The notes: generated by a model not told the origin, from the sequence alone. DNA of 8,605 nucleotides from Deltaproteobacteria bacterium RIFOXYA12_FULL_61_11 (GCA_001799195.1 MGSU01000034.1:9730-18334), one strand, 5' to 3'. Shown: positions 1 through 5,846, counted from the first letter of the stretch. Numbers and translations are program-made.

Positions 1-170
1 TCAACAACGACGAACCGATCAATCCCCTGGAGCTGCGCCCCGCAACGGGCGTAGGTTTGCGCTGGTACTCGCCGATCGGTCCCCTGCGTTTCGAATGGGG
101 CTTCCCGCTGGACCGCCGCGACGACGAGCGCTCCATGGTCTTTGAATTCAGCATCGGCACGCCGTTCTAA
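1..170 (+). CDS. BamA/Omp85-family outer-membrane assembly protein, C-terminal fragment (5' end outside window)
   Basis: The first complete codon starts at base 3 and the frame stays open to a TAA at 168-170, giving the last 55 residues of a protein. The segment contains the pattern [21 protein letters not shown], followed by a charged turn (DRRDDERS) and a final strand ending in GTPF. This is the look of the last β-strands of Omp85-family barrels: 'SPIGPLR' plus a C-terminal phenylalanine is the outer-membrane sorting signature recognised by the BAM complex. Members insert β-barrel proteins into the outer membrane (BamA) or translocate autotransporters (TamA). BamA and TamA cannot be told apart from this fragment; BamA is slightly preferred from the strand wording. 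No terminator is seen directly after the stop. Confidence 0.85.
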   Translation, partial: NNDEPINPLELRPATGVGLRWYSPIGPLRFEWGFPLDRRDDERSMVFEFSIGTPF

Positions 171-176
171 AACAGG

Positions 177-187
177 CGTAGCACCGC
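177..187. repeat. 11-bp direct repeat flanking element copy 1 (left)
   Basis: CGTAGCACCGC lies 4 bp outside the left inverted repeat and recurs exactly at 332-342, 5 bp outside the right one. It may be a target-site duplication or part of a larger nested element. The 4-5 bp offsets from the inverted repeats make a simple target duplication less certain. Confidence 0.5.
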
Positions 188-191
188 AATT

Positions 192-326
192 CTTCAGTCT
201 TAACGAGGTAAGGGGTCCTGTCACCTCTCACCCCCACCATGCTCATCCTTGCGCGTGGCGGGGGACCCCCGTCGGTGCCACCCCCAACGTAGAGACAATC
301 AACCTGCAATCCACTCAAGACTGAAG
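192..326. mobile_element. MITE-like intergenic element, copy 1
   Basis: A 135-bp non-coding stretch is bounded by perfect 10-bp inverted repeats, CTTCAGTCTT (192-201) and AAGACTGAAG (317-326). The same left end occurs at 5581-5590, and both copies then share the 14-mer GGTAAGGGGTCCTG (207-220 here, 5599-5612 there). The interior is G/C-tract rich: GTGGC (255-259) can pair with GCCAC (277-281), enclosing GGGGGACCCCC (260-270). No open frame inside resembles a protein. An 11-bp direct repeat lies just outside the ends (177-187 and 332-342). A non-autonomous, transposase-mobilised element or a structured intergenic repeat would both fit. The inverted repeats and the similarity between copies are visible; mobility is inferred. 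Confidence 0.55.
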
Positions 327-331
327 GTATT

Positions 332-342
332 CGTAGCACCGC
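332..342. repeat. 11-bp direct repeat flanking element copy 1 (right)
   Basis: Second perfect copy of CGTAGCACCGC, separated from the right inverted repeat (317-326) by GTATT. Together with 177-187 it brackets the element almost symmetrically. Confidence 0.5.
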
Positions 343-369
343 GAAAACTCCTTGCATTCCCGGGCGGGA

Positions 370-393
370 TCCGGTCCTATGGGTTGACCCGGA
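370..393 (+). promoter_or_regulatory. Leader hairpin overlapping the ribosome site of the response-regulator gene
   Basis: TCCGGTC (370-376) can pair with GACCCGGA (386-393), giving seven base pairs with one bulged C and a 9-nt loop. The 3' arm runs into GGAG (391-394), the only Shine-Dalgarno-like sequence ahead of the ATG at 408, with a rather long 13-nt spacing. The fold could mask the ribosome site. This is a visual dyad only; no promoter of convincing quality was seen upstream. Confidence 0.3.
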
Positions 394-407
394 GATGCAC
401 AATCGAG

Positions 408-812
408 ATGCTCGTGCAGGAACCTCTTTCCACCCGTCGGCCCTCGGTGCTCATCGCCGAACGCGAACGCCTCATCGCCATGGAACTGGCCCACCAACTC
501 GAAGACAGGGGTTACAACGTCTGCGCCATTACCTCGTTCGGGCAAGATGCTCTTTTCCTCGCACAGCAATGCCGCCCCGACCTCTTGGTGCTCGACGTCC
601 TGCTCGGTGACGGCATGTCCGGCCGGGACGTGGCCCGCGCGATCAATACCCAACGCACCACTCCGGTGGTCTTCCTCTCGACCTGGAGCGACCAGCAAAT
701 CGACCACAGCGGCCTCCTGAGCTGTTGGTGGCGCTGTCTCCTCAAGCCTTTCACCGCCGAGGACCTCGCCGCCAGTCTGAACGAGCTCACCCTCGGAGGA
801 AATTCCACTTAG
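408..812 (+). CDS. Single-domain response regulator (receiver domain only)
   Basis: The 134-residue protein is essentially one CheY-like receiver domain without an output domain, so it probably acts by phosphorylation-dependent protein contact. The phospho-acceptor is D63 in LLVLDVLLGDGMSG, the switch Ser/Thr is S91 (or T92) in VVFLSTWS, and the conserved lysine is K113 in LLKPF. The acidic metal-binding pair, usually E-D or D-D after β1, reads E18-R19 (VLIAERE), so the second acid is replaced by arginine; Mg2+ binding or phosphorylation may be altered. The ATG at 408 was chosen because the frame upstream (from 249) runs through the repeat element with no family resemblance. No histidine kinase gene is adjacent, so the partner is unknown. 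The gene ends convergently with the MazG-like gene, overlapping it by 4 bp (809-812). Confidence 0.85.
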   Translation: MLVQEPLSTRRPSVLIAERERLIAMELAHQLEDRGYNVCAITSFGQDALFLAQQCRPDLLVLDVLLGDGMSGRDVARAINTQRTTPVVFLSTWSDQQIDHSGLLSCWWRCLLKPFTAEDLAASLNELTLGGNST

Positions 813-1162
813 TCTTCGAACTCGTTGTATTTCTTTGACGATCCATAGGCCTTCTCTACCGGGTACTTCCGCTCGTTGAGCTCCAGTTTTCGGAAGGCGC
901 ACTCGAGGGGGTCCAGACCGAGGCCGTGGCAGAAGTTGAACAGGTGGAGGACGATGTCGCCGACCTCCTCCCCGATGCGCGCCACGAGTTCCGGTGAGGG
1001 GCAGCGGCTCTCTTCTTCCTTCTGCCACATGAACAGTTCGAGAAGCTCATTGGCCTCGACCGAGAGTCCGATCGCCAGGTTCTTCGGCGCGTGGAATTGA
1101 TCCCAGTTCCTGGCCTCCACGAAGGCGCGGAGTTTCCGGTCGAGTTCCTTCAGGCGTTCCAT
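809..1162 (-). CDS. MazG-like nucleotide pyrophosphohydrolase
   Basis: The 117-residue protein matches the small single-domain all-α NTP pyrophosphatases (MazG-like/RS21-C6 type), which hydrolyse (d)NTPs to (d)NMP and PPi and are thought to sanitise nucleotide pools. The N-terminus has the typical W20-DQFHAPKNLA run. The Mg2+-binding motif E-x2-E...E-x2-D is present as E36/E39 (SVEANELLE) and E66/D69 (GEEVGDIVLHLF). The C-terminus has the family's KYPVEKAYGSSKKYNEF signature. Length is normal for a stand-alone domain, shorter than two-domain E. coli MazG. GGAGG (1170-1174, - strand) lies 7 nt before the ATG. It is the last gene of the - strand cluster, 61 bp after the putative peptidase. Substrate preference (dCTP or broader) cannot be read from the sequence. 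Confidence 0.9.
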   Translation of the reverse strand: MERLKELDRKLRAFVEARNWDQFHAPKNLAIGLSVEANELLELFMWQKEEESRCPSPELVARIGEEVGDIVLHLFNFCHGLGLDPLECAFRKLELNERKYPVEKAYGSSKKYNEFED

Positions 1163-1191
1163 GCAAGGCCCTCCCCGAGAAGGATGACGAG

Positions 1192-1206
1192 CTCGGCGGC
1201 GCCGAG
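1192..1206. other. Short hairpin between the putative peptidase and MazG-like genes
   Basis: CTCGGC-GGC-GCCGAG is a perfect 6-bp inverted repeat with a 3-nt spacer in the 61-bp gap. No U-run follows on either strand, so it is not a convincing intrinsic terminator. It could be an mRNA processing or stability element, or chance in GC-rich DNA. Confidence 0.25.
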
Positions 1207-1223
1207 AGTGGCCAAACGTCGGC

Positions 1224-3614
1224 TCAGCGCCTCACGAGCACGGTGGCTCGGGCTTCGAAGAGCTCTGCGGGCGGGTTGTGCAAGGTGGTCAGCACGAACG
1301 TACCGCGCAGGGATTGCACTGACTGGACCGTTCCCTCGACCGTCCGCAGGAAGAGCTGTCCCGCCTCTTCGGTCACGACCGTCACGGCGCGGCCGACCTC
1401 GCGATCGAGAACCTCGACCTTCTCGTGCCGCGCCTCGGGCTTCAGCACGAAAAGGTTTCCCTGAGCATCGAGAGCATAGTGCGAGGTCCTGAAACGCCAC
1501 CCACCCTCGGGAAGCTCATAGGGATCGGGCCGGGTGGTCTGGTGCTCGTCGAGAAAATACATCCCTCCCGAGGAGGTCCGCACGAAGACGTAATGTCCCT
1601 CCCGTCCCGGCAACTCGAGCGTCGAGGACTCGACGATGCTCTCCCCGCGAGGAAGCTCGAACACGCTCAGGTCGAGCCTCGGTTGTCCGCTTTCGACCTC
1701 CCGGAGGTAGCGCAGGGAACGCCCGTGGTACGGCAGGAACATCGGGATCGCCTCGAACCTCGTCTGCTCGGAGGTCACCGCGAATATGCCGCGCTGATGA
1801 GCGTCCGGCTTCCGGCCTTTGACAATCGCGGCGCCGAGCAACACCGAGTGCGTGTCCTCCTCGGGAACCTCGAGGTCTCCCTCCACGGGTTGGAAGGTCT
1901 CGCCCTGATCATTCCACAGATAGTAGAGGCCGTCCTCGGTCTTCCCGTAACTGCGGCCGTCAAAGGAACCGATCTGGACGAACCGCACGCCCTCGGGTGA
2001 CTGCCGCTTGCTGACGAGGGTCTCGGACGTGGTGTCGGTCGTGCGATAGTAATAGAGGCGTCCTAGCTCGTCGAGGGCATAGCGATACGCGTCCTTGACC
2101 GTGTTGGAGATGTAGACGAACCGCCGCCCTTCCGGCGGCACCATGGCCGAACGCAGCCCTGCACCGTCCTTGCCGACGTAGTAGATACGGCCGTCGGAAC
2201 CGAGGCCGAACAGGGTCTTGTCCATCATCCTGATCTGCACCAGTTCGACTCCGGGCGGAACGACAAAATTGGCCGTGCTGTAGTAGGTCCTGCCCTGTTC
2301 ATCCTGCGCGGTGACGAGATGCGGTTTCTCCTTCTGCTGTTCCCACTGCCCGAGCCTGACGGAACGGGGAGCGACGAAGCGGTTCTCGTCCTCGAAGAAC
2401 CCCCGGAAGACGAAGTTCGGCGTGGTGTCCGTCGGACGATGCTTGTTCACCTCGACATTGATGGTGTGGGCATCGGCCGCGGCGAGGAGCTGCTCGAGCA
2501 GCTCGGTGGTCCGTGGGACGAAATCGGCAAAATACGCGATGTCGGCAGTCCCTGCCGCGTCCATGGTCCGGCCGGTCTTGCCCTTCTTCCTGGCCTCGGC
2601 CAGGATCGGCGCCGCATACTTGGAAAAACTGTCGCAACTCTCCAGCACGAGCAGGGCATAGTGTTGCCCCCCGAGAGGTGCCCTGCGTTCGAGGTCCTTT
2701 TGGTCGTTCAGGCCGAGTTGAAGATGGAGGTCCTCGAACTCCTCCGAGAACTTGTACTTCCCGCTCTGGTAATTGGAGTGCCCGTGGAACATGGTCAGGT
2801 CCGCGTTGGCGAGGCCCATGGCGAAGTTGGCCAAGTTGCGTTGCCCGTGGAGCTTCTTGCTGCCCGTGGCCGTGGTGACCACCCGGGCGAGGAGGGGAAC
2901 CCCCTGGAACGAGAACTCCTTCCAGAACCAACGGGGATTCTCGGTGCCGGGATAGGCGGTGAAACCGAGCTGGTCCCGGAGGGCCGTGCGCAGGGCATCC
3001 ATGTAGGCCCCCGATTGGTTGTCCAGCGTTCCGCCGGAAATCGCCACATCGAAATACCCGTCCATGAACATCAAGGCATAATAGGGCGTCTGGTCGGGGA
3101 CCTTGTTGGTCCCGAAGGAGAATGAGAGCTTGGTGCGCAAGTGGGTGAGCCGCGCCAGGTGGGGGTGACTGTCGAAGAGCTCTTGCTTGAGCGCCGGGGC
3201 CTCGGGCACTTCTGCCAGGACCCGTTCGTGCAACTCGCTGAGGACATAGTACGGGGTCGGCAAGGACCAGTACAGCAGCAGGACCGTTCCCGCCAGAGCG
3301 CGCAGGGCAACCGGATCCTTGGCCGCAGTGAAACGCTCGGCGAGGTCGCCGACGTAATCGGCCAACTCCAGGACCGCGACGAAGCCCTTCTGCTCGTCAT
3401 AGCGGCTGCCGAACCCCCCGAGATAGCCGGTCTCGTCCTTCACGAAGGTCTCGTAGAGGCCGTGCGGCCAGCGATAGAGCAGCCGACCGTCCGGCAAGGT
3501 CCGAAAATACTCCCGGCCGAGGCGAACCGTCTGGTTTTTGCTCGGCAAGGCATCGAGCTGCAAGGGGGCGAGCAACGTCAAGACGCTGAGGGCGAGGAGC
3601 GCACAACGGATCAT
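1224..3614 (-). CDS. Exported putative clan CD-like (caspase/gingipain-type) cysteine peptidase with β-propeller-like repeats
   Basis: This 796-residue protein begins with a Sec-type signal peptide (hydrophobic core about residues 5-20, likely cleavage after LDA near residue 22). A middle domain (about 160-410) contains a strand followed by M275-FHGHSN (H277, G278, H279) and, 50 residues on, LLVLESC (C327) DSF. The order 'hydrophobic strand-H-G ... hydrophobic strand-x-x-C' and this spacing resemble the His/Cys dyad of clan CD peptidases (caspases, gingipains, separases). A following strand, GTADIAYFADF (355-365), also fits that fold. From about 435 to 796 there are eight turns of the form G-x-[LIM]-[YF] (near 441, 475, 518, 562, 609, 683, 719 and 752), several preceded by P-x-G and spaced about 35-75 residues, suggesting a β-propeller. 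The start at 3614 has CGGAGGT (- strand) 4 nt upstream. The location would be periplasm, surface or outside. The peptidase call is inference from motif layout; an inactive or unrelated α/β fold is possible. Confidence 0.55.
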   Translation of the reverse strand: MIRCALLALSVLTLLAPLQLDALPSKNQTVRLGREYFRTLPDGRLLYRWPHGLYETFVKDETGYLGGFGSRYDEQKGFVAVLELADYVGDLAERFTAAKDPVALRALAGTVLLLYWSLPTPYYVLSELHERVLAEVPEAPALKQELFDSHPHLARLTHLRTKLSFSFGTNKVPDQTPYYALMFMDGYFDVAISGGTLDNQSGAYMDALRTALRDQLGFTAYPGTENPRWFWKEFSFQGVPLLARVVTTATGSKKLHGQRNLANFAMGLANADLTMFHGHSNYQSGKYKFSEEFEDLHLQLGLNDQKDLERRAPLGGQHYALLVLESCDSFSKYAAPILAEARKKGKTGRTMDAAGTADIAYFADFVPRTTELLEQLLAAADAHTINVEVNKHRPTDTTPNFVFRGFFEDENRFVAPRSVRLGQWEQQKEKPHLVTAQDEQGRTYYSTANFVVPPGVELVQIRMMDKTLFGLGSDGRIYYVGKDGAGLRSAMVPPEGRRFVYISNTVKDAYRYALDELGRLYYYRTTDTTSETLVSKRQSPEGVRFVQIGSFDGRSYGKTEDGLYYLWNDQGETFQPVEGDLEVPEEDTHSVLLGAAIVKGRKPDAHQRGIFAVTSEQTRFEAIPMFLPYHGRSLRYLREVESGQPRLDLSVFELPRGESIVESSTLELPGREGHYVFVRTSSGGMYFLDEHQTTRPDPYELPEGGWRFRTSHYALDAQGNLFVLKPEARHEKVEVLDREVGRAVTVVTEEAGQLFLRTVEGTVQSVQSLRGTFVLTTLHNPPAELFEARATVLVRR

Positions 3615-3634
3615 GTCGACCTCCGGGGTACGAC

Positions 3635-3650
3635 TGGTCTTTCGAGACCA
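3635..3650. other. Hairpin in the pepF-putative peptidase intergenic gap
   Basis: TGGTCT-TTCG-AGACCA is a perfect 6-bp inverted repeat with a 4-nt loop, about 20 bp before the ATG of the putative peptidase gene. In - strand RNA the loop reads CGAA; on the + strand it is UUCG. There is no U-run, so it probably does not stop transcription. It may set the relative expression of the two genes or protect mRNA. Confidence 0.35.
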
Positions 3651-3672
3651 CTAACAGAGCGGCAGAGCGAAC

Positions 3673-5499
3673 TCAAGCACGCTTTCGGTCATCCGCAGTC
3701 AGCCGTTCGAACTCGCCGAGCAGCCGGGAGAATCTCGCCACCGTGTTCTCGACCGGCCTCGGGGTCGTCATGTCGACCCCGGCCGCCTTGAGGATGGCGA
3801 TGGGGTGATCCGAACCGCCCGCGGAGAGGAACCCCAGGATCTTGCCGCGCGTGGCCGCCTGGTCGTGTTCCAGCAGGGCAAAGAGGTCGTGGGCTGCCGA
3901 GATCGAGGTAGCGTACTTGAAGACGTAGAAATCGTAATAGAAGTGCGGAATACGCATCCAGCCCATCTTCACGTCGTCGTCGAGCACGAAATCCGGGCCG
4001 AAATATTTGGTGAGCCCGCGGCCCCACAGGTCGTCGAGGTATTCGTGGTCGAGGGCCTCGCCGGCCTCGGCCCGTTCGTGTACCGCCAATTCGAATTCGC
4101 TGTACATGGTTTGGAAGTACAACGTCTTGACGATGTTGGAGAGATAGCTGTCGAGGTACGAAAGCTTCTCGCCCGGGTCAGAGGTATGGTCGATGAGATG
4201 GTTCACCAGCAAGGTCTCGTCGAGCGTCGAGGCGACCTCGGCACAGAAGATGTCATACCCCGCATTCACATAATGCTGGGCCTTATTGCTGAAGTACGAA
4301 TGCAACGAATGCCCCAGCTCGTGGGCCAGGGTGCACAGGTCCTCGAACTCATCTTGGTAATTGAGCAGGATATAGGGCACGGTGTCGTAACAACCCGAGG
4401 AATAGGCCCCACTGCGCTTGCCCTTGTTCGGGAAGACGTCGATCCAGCCCTCTTCGGGAGAAAGGGCCACCTCGAGCGCCGCCACGTATTCCTGGCCGAG
4501 CACTCCCAGAGCCGCCACGAGATGCCCACGGGCCTGGTCGTAAGGGAACCTCGCCTCGGGTCTCTGCGAGAGCGGTGCATAGAGGTCGTGCCAGTGAACC
4601 CCGTCGGAGAGGCTCAGCAACTCGCGACGCAGGTGGACGAAACGGTGCAGGGGTTCGAGGTTTGCCCCTACCGTGCGGATCAGGCCGTGGAACACTTCGG
4701 CCGGGATCGCCGCGGAGAAGAGCGAGGCCTCGAGACAGCTCGGATACCGGTGTACTTCCTGGTGGAACTGGTGCGCCTTGACCTGGGCCGAGAGCGTGTA
4801 GGTCAGGGTATTGCGGATGCGCCCGAAGGACGCCAGATAGCGCCGCAACCAGCGCTCGCGCAGCGTACGATCGGGATGGCGCAAGGCCACGGTGTAACGG
4901 GCGTGAGACACCTCGTGCTCCGTCCCCTGCTCGTCGACGAGCGGTTCGAAGCTCTGATCCGCATCATGGGCCACGTTGTAGATGTTGCCCGGAGCCATGG
5001 TCAGCTCCGCGGCCATGGCCGCTATCCGTTCTTCCTGCTGCGACAGGGTGTGCGGCCGGGCGCGTTGGATGTCGAGCAACGAGAACCGGTAGGGAGCGAG
5101 GCCGGGGGTGGCGGCCAACCAGGTCCCGAGCACCTCGGGCTCGAGGGCCAGGATCTCGGGGTTGAGGAAGGACAGGGTTTGTTCGAGCCTGGCGTGCAAC
5201 CCCTGCGAGCGGCCCTCGAGGGCTTGGTACCGGGTCACCCTGGCGTCCCCGTCGTGCCGCATGTGCGCGTAATTGTGCAGCTTCTCGACCTCCCGCCCCA
5301 CCTCGGTCATGAGGTCGAGGAAGGCGAGCAGGGTAGCGGCGTTCTCGGCCAAGCGCCCGCGATAGGCCTCCAGCTCTGGCAGCCGGTCCTCGATCGTCCC
5401 GAAGGCCCGCTCCCAGGCCTCGTCGTCCGCGTAGATGCGCTCCAGCTTCCACTGGTAACGCGGGTCGAGTTCCTTCCGTTCCCTGGTCGTCTGGCTCAT
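3673..5499 (-). CDS. pepF: Oligoendopeptidase F-like M3 family zinc metallopeptidase
   Basis: The 608-residue protein is a full-length M3B peptidase, which cleaves short cytosolic oligopeptides. The zinc site is H393-E394-L-G-H397 in TLAHELGHSLHSYF, and the third ligand is E421 in CAEVASTLDE, 24 residues after the second His, the usual M3 spacing. Downstream PHFYYDFYVFKYA (518-530) carries the conserved His/Tyr substrate-binding residues, and NKGKRSGAYSSGCYDTVPYILLNY (358-381) is the typical strand region before the active site. No signal peptide is present. The start at 5499 (MSQTTRE...) is preferred over an ATG 36 bp upstream, because AGGAGGT (5506-5512, - strand) sits 6 nt before it and the extra 12 residues look unlike the family. 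It is the first gene of the - strand cluster, 58 bp before the putative exported peptidase. Confidence 0.93.
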   Translation of the reverse strand: MSQTTRERKELDPRYQWKLERIYADDEAWERAFGTIEDRLPELEAYRGRLAENAATLLAFLDLMTEVGREVEKLHNYAHMRHDGDARVTRYQALEGRSQGLHARLEQTLSFLNPEILALEPEVLGTWLAATPGLAPYRFSLLDIQRARPHTLSQQEERIAAMAAELTMAPGNIYNVAHDADQSFEPLVDEQGTEHEVSHARYTVALRHPDRTLRERWLRRYLASFGRIRNTLTYTLSAQVKAHQFHQEVHRYPSCLEASLFSAAIPAEVFHGLIRTVGANLEPLHRFVHLRRELLSLSDGVHWHDLYAPLSQRPEARFPYDQARGHLVAALGVLGQEYVAALEVALSPEEGWIDVFPNKGKRSGAYSSGCYDTVPYILLNYQDEFEDLCTLAHELGHSLHSYFSNKAQHYVNAGYDIFCAEVASTLDETLLVNHLIDHTSDPGEKLSYLDSYLSNIVKTLYFQTMYSEFELAVHERAEAGEALDHEYLDDLWGRGLTKYFGPDFVLDDDVKMGWMRIPHFYYDFYVFKYATSISAAHDLFALLEHDQAATRGKILGFLSAGGSDHPIAILKAAGVDMTTPRPVENTVARFSRLLGEFERLTADDRKRA

Positions 5500-5505
5500 G
5501 CGGGG

Positions 5506-5512
5506 ACCTCCT
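5506..5512 (-). promoter_or_regulatory. Strong Shine-Dalgarno site deciding the pepF start
   Basis: Read on the - strand, AGGAGGT is followed by a 6-nt spacer and the ATG at 5499-5497. An ideal match and spacing decide between this start and the ATG at 5535, which would place the site inside the coding region. Confidence 0.8.
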
Positions 5513-5530
5513 GGCACGCTCGCTCCCGGC

Positions 5531-5559
5531 CTCATACCTCAGGCAGGACCAGGGAGCAA
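5531..5559 (-). promoter_or_regulatory. Candidate promoter of the pepF cluster
   Basis: On the - strand, TTGCTC (5559-5554) and TATGAG (5536-5531) are separated by 17 bp and would give a leader of about 25 nt. The -35 match is weak (3/6) and the -10 moderate (4/6). An inverted repeat, GACCAG (5547-5552) / CTGGTC (5565-5570), spans the -35 position and could be an operator. This is inference from spacing only. Confidence 0.3.
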
Positions 5560-5580
5560 GGATTCTGGTCGACGACGATC

Positions 5581-5759
5581 CTTCAGTCTTGGTTGTGGGG
5601 TAAGGGGTCCTGCCGCCACACCGACGCCGCTGCTTCGTGCGCGTCGCATGGAGGTCGGCCTCCCTGCCGCCACCACCGTTGCTCTCTGCATCCTGCAGCA
5701 ACGGTAGGTCGGCATCCCTGCCGCCACACCGACGCCGCTGATTCGAAAAAAGACTGAGC
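5581..5759. mobile_element. MITE-like intergenic element, copy 2 (enlarged by 54-bp repeats)
   Basis: The left end, CTTCAGTCTT (5581-5590), and the nearby GGTAAGGGGTCCTG (5599-5612) match copy 1 at 192-220. The right end, AAGACTGA (5750-5757), matches the inverted repeat for 8 of 10 positions. The 5-mer CGATC abuts both ends (5576-5580 and 5760-5764), as expected for a 5-bp target duplication. The interior differs from copy 1 and consists of a 54-bp-period repeat. No credible coding region was found in it. It separates the divergent pepF cluster and the lipoprotein gene. It could be a non-autonomous transposable element or a structured intergenic repeat. Confidence 0.55.
5609..5740. repeat. 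54-bp-period tandem repeat (two full units and a partial third) with hairpins
   Basis: The motif CCTGCCGCCAC begins at 5609, 5663 and 5717, exactly 54 bp apart. Units 1 and 3 share 24 identical bases (5609-5632 and 5717-5740). The junctions into units 2 and 3 (5652-5673 and 5706-5727) match at 21 of 22 positions. The unit centres differ in sequence but both can fold: CGACGC (5622-5627) with GCGTCG (5641-5646), and ACCGTTGCT (5675-5683) with AGCAACGGT (5697-5705), each around a 13-nt loop. The regular conserved/variable alternation recalls a CRISPR array, but the 'spacers' are palindromic and one recurs. Confidence 0.75.
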
Positions 5760-5778
5760 CGATCTCTCGGCTGTCTTT
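5746..5778 (-). terminator. Terminator-like hairpin, stronger on the - strand
   Basis: AAAGAC-TG-AGCCGA (5749-5762) pairs with TCGGCT-GTCTTT (5767-5778): 12 base pairs, a 2-nt bulge and a 4-nt loop. On the - strand the loop is GAGA and the 3' arm runs into six T residues (5751-5746), the layout of an intrinsic terminator. On the + strand only a short T-run is present. It would stop transcripts running antisense to the lipoprotein gene from entering the pepF cluster. It overlaps the right inverted repeat of element copy 2. Confidence 0.55.
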
Positions 5779-5816
5779 CAAGCGCCGCGCGAAGAGGGCC
5801 GAGGTGCGCCCGCTGG

Positions 5817-5846
5817 TTGACCGTCACCGGTCTGCATTGCTATCCT
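5817..5846 (+). promoter_or_regulatory. Candidate σ70-type promoter of the lipoprotein gene
   Basis: TTGACC (5817-5822, 5 of 6 to consensus) and TATCCT (5841-5846, 4 of 6) are separated by 18 bp, placing transcription start near 5853 and leaving a leader of about 30 nt before the GTG at 5882. A small dyad, GACCG-TCAC-CGGTC (5819-5832), overlaps the -35 element and could bind a regulator. Confidence 0.45.

Noticed and set aside
352-380. Promoter for the response regulator (TTGCAT / TCCTAT, 17-bp spacer)
   Set aside because: Both hexamers match the consensus at only about half the positions; not strong enough to list.
249-407. N-terminal extension of the response regulator from ATG 249
   Set aside because: It is translated from the repeat element and flanking leader, is Arg/Pro-rich and has no similarity to receiver domains; the fold begins right after the ATG at 408.
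5500-5535. Upstream ATG at 5535 as pepF start
   Set aside because: The strong AGGAGGT site lies inside this extension and points to the ATG at 5499; the 12 extra residues lack family resemblance.
5609-5740. CRISPR array
   Set aside because: The 54-bp period with a conserved block of about 22 bp looks array-like, but there are too few units, the 'spacers' are palindromic, unit 3 repeats the start of unit 1, and no cas genes are near.
3805-5757. Long + strand open frame opposite pepF
   Set aside because: It is the antisense frame of a well-supported M3 peptidase in GC-rich DNA, and its product is Val/Gly/Arg-rich with no domain.
5539-5781. Small - strand protein within the repeat element
   Set aside because: Its sequence (GVGVAAG repeated) is only the translation of the 54-bp repeats, with no ribosome site seen.
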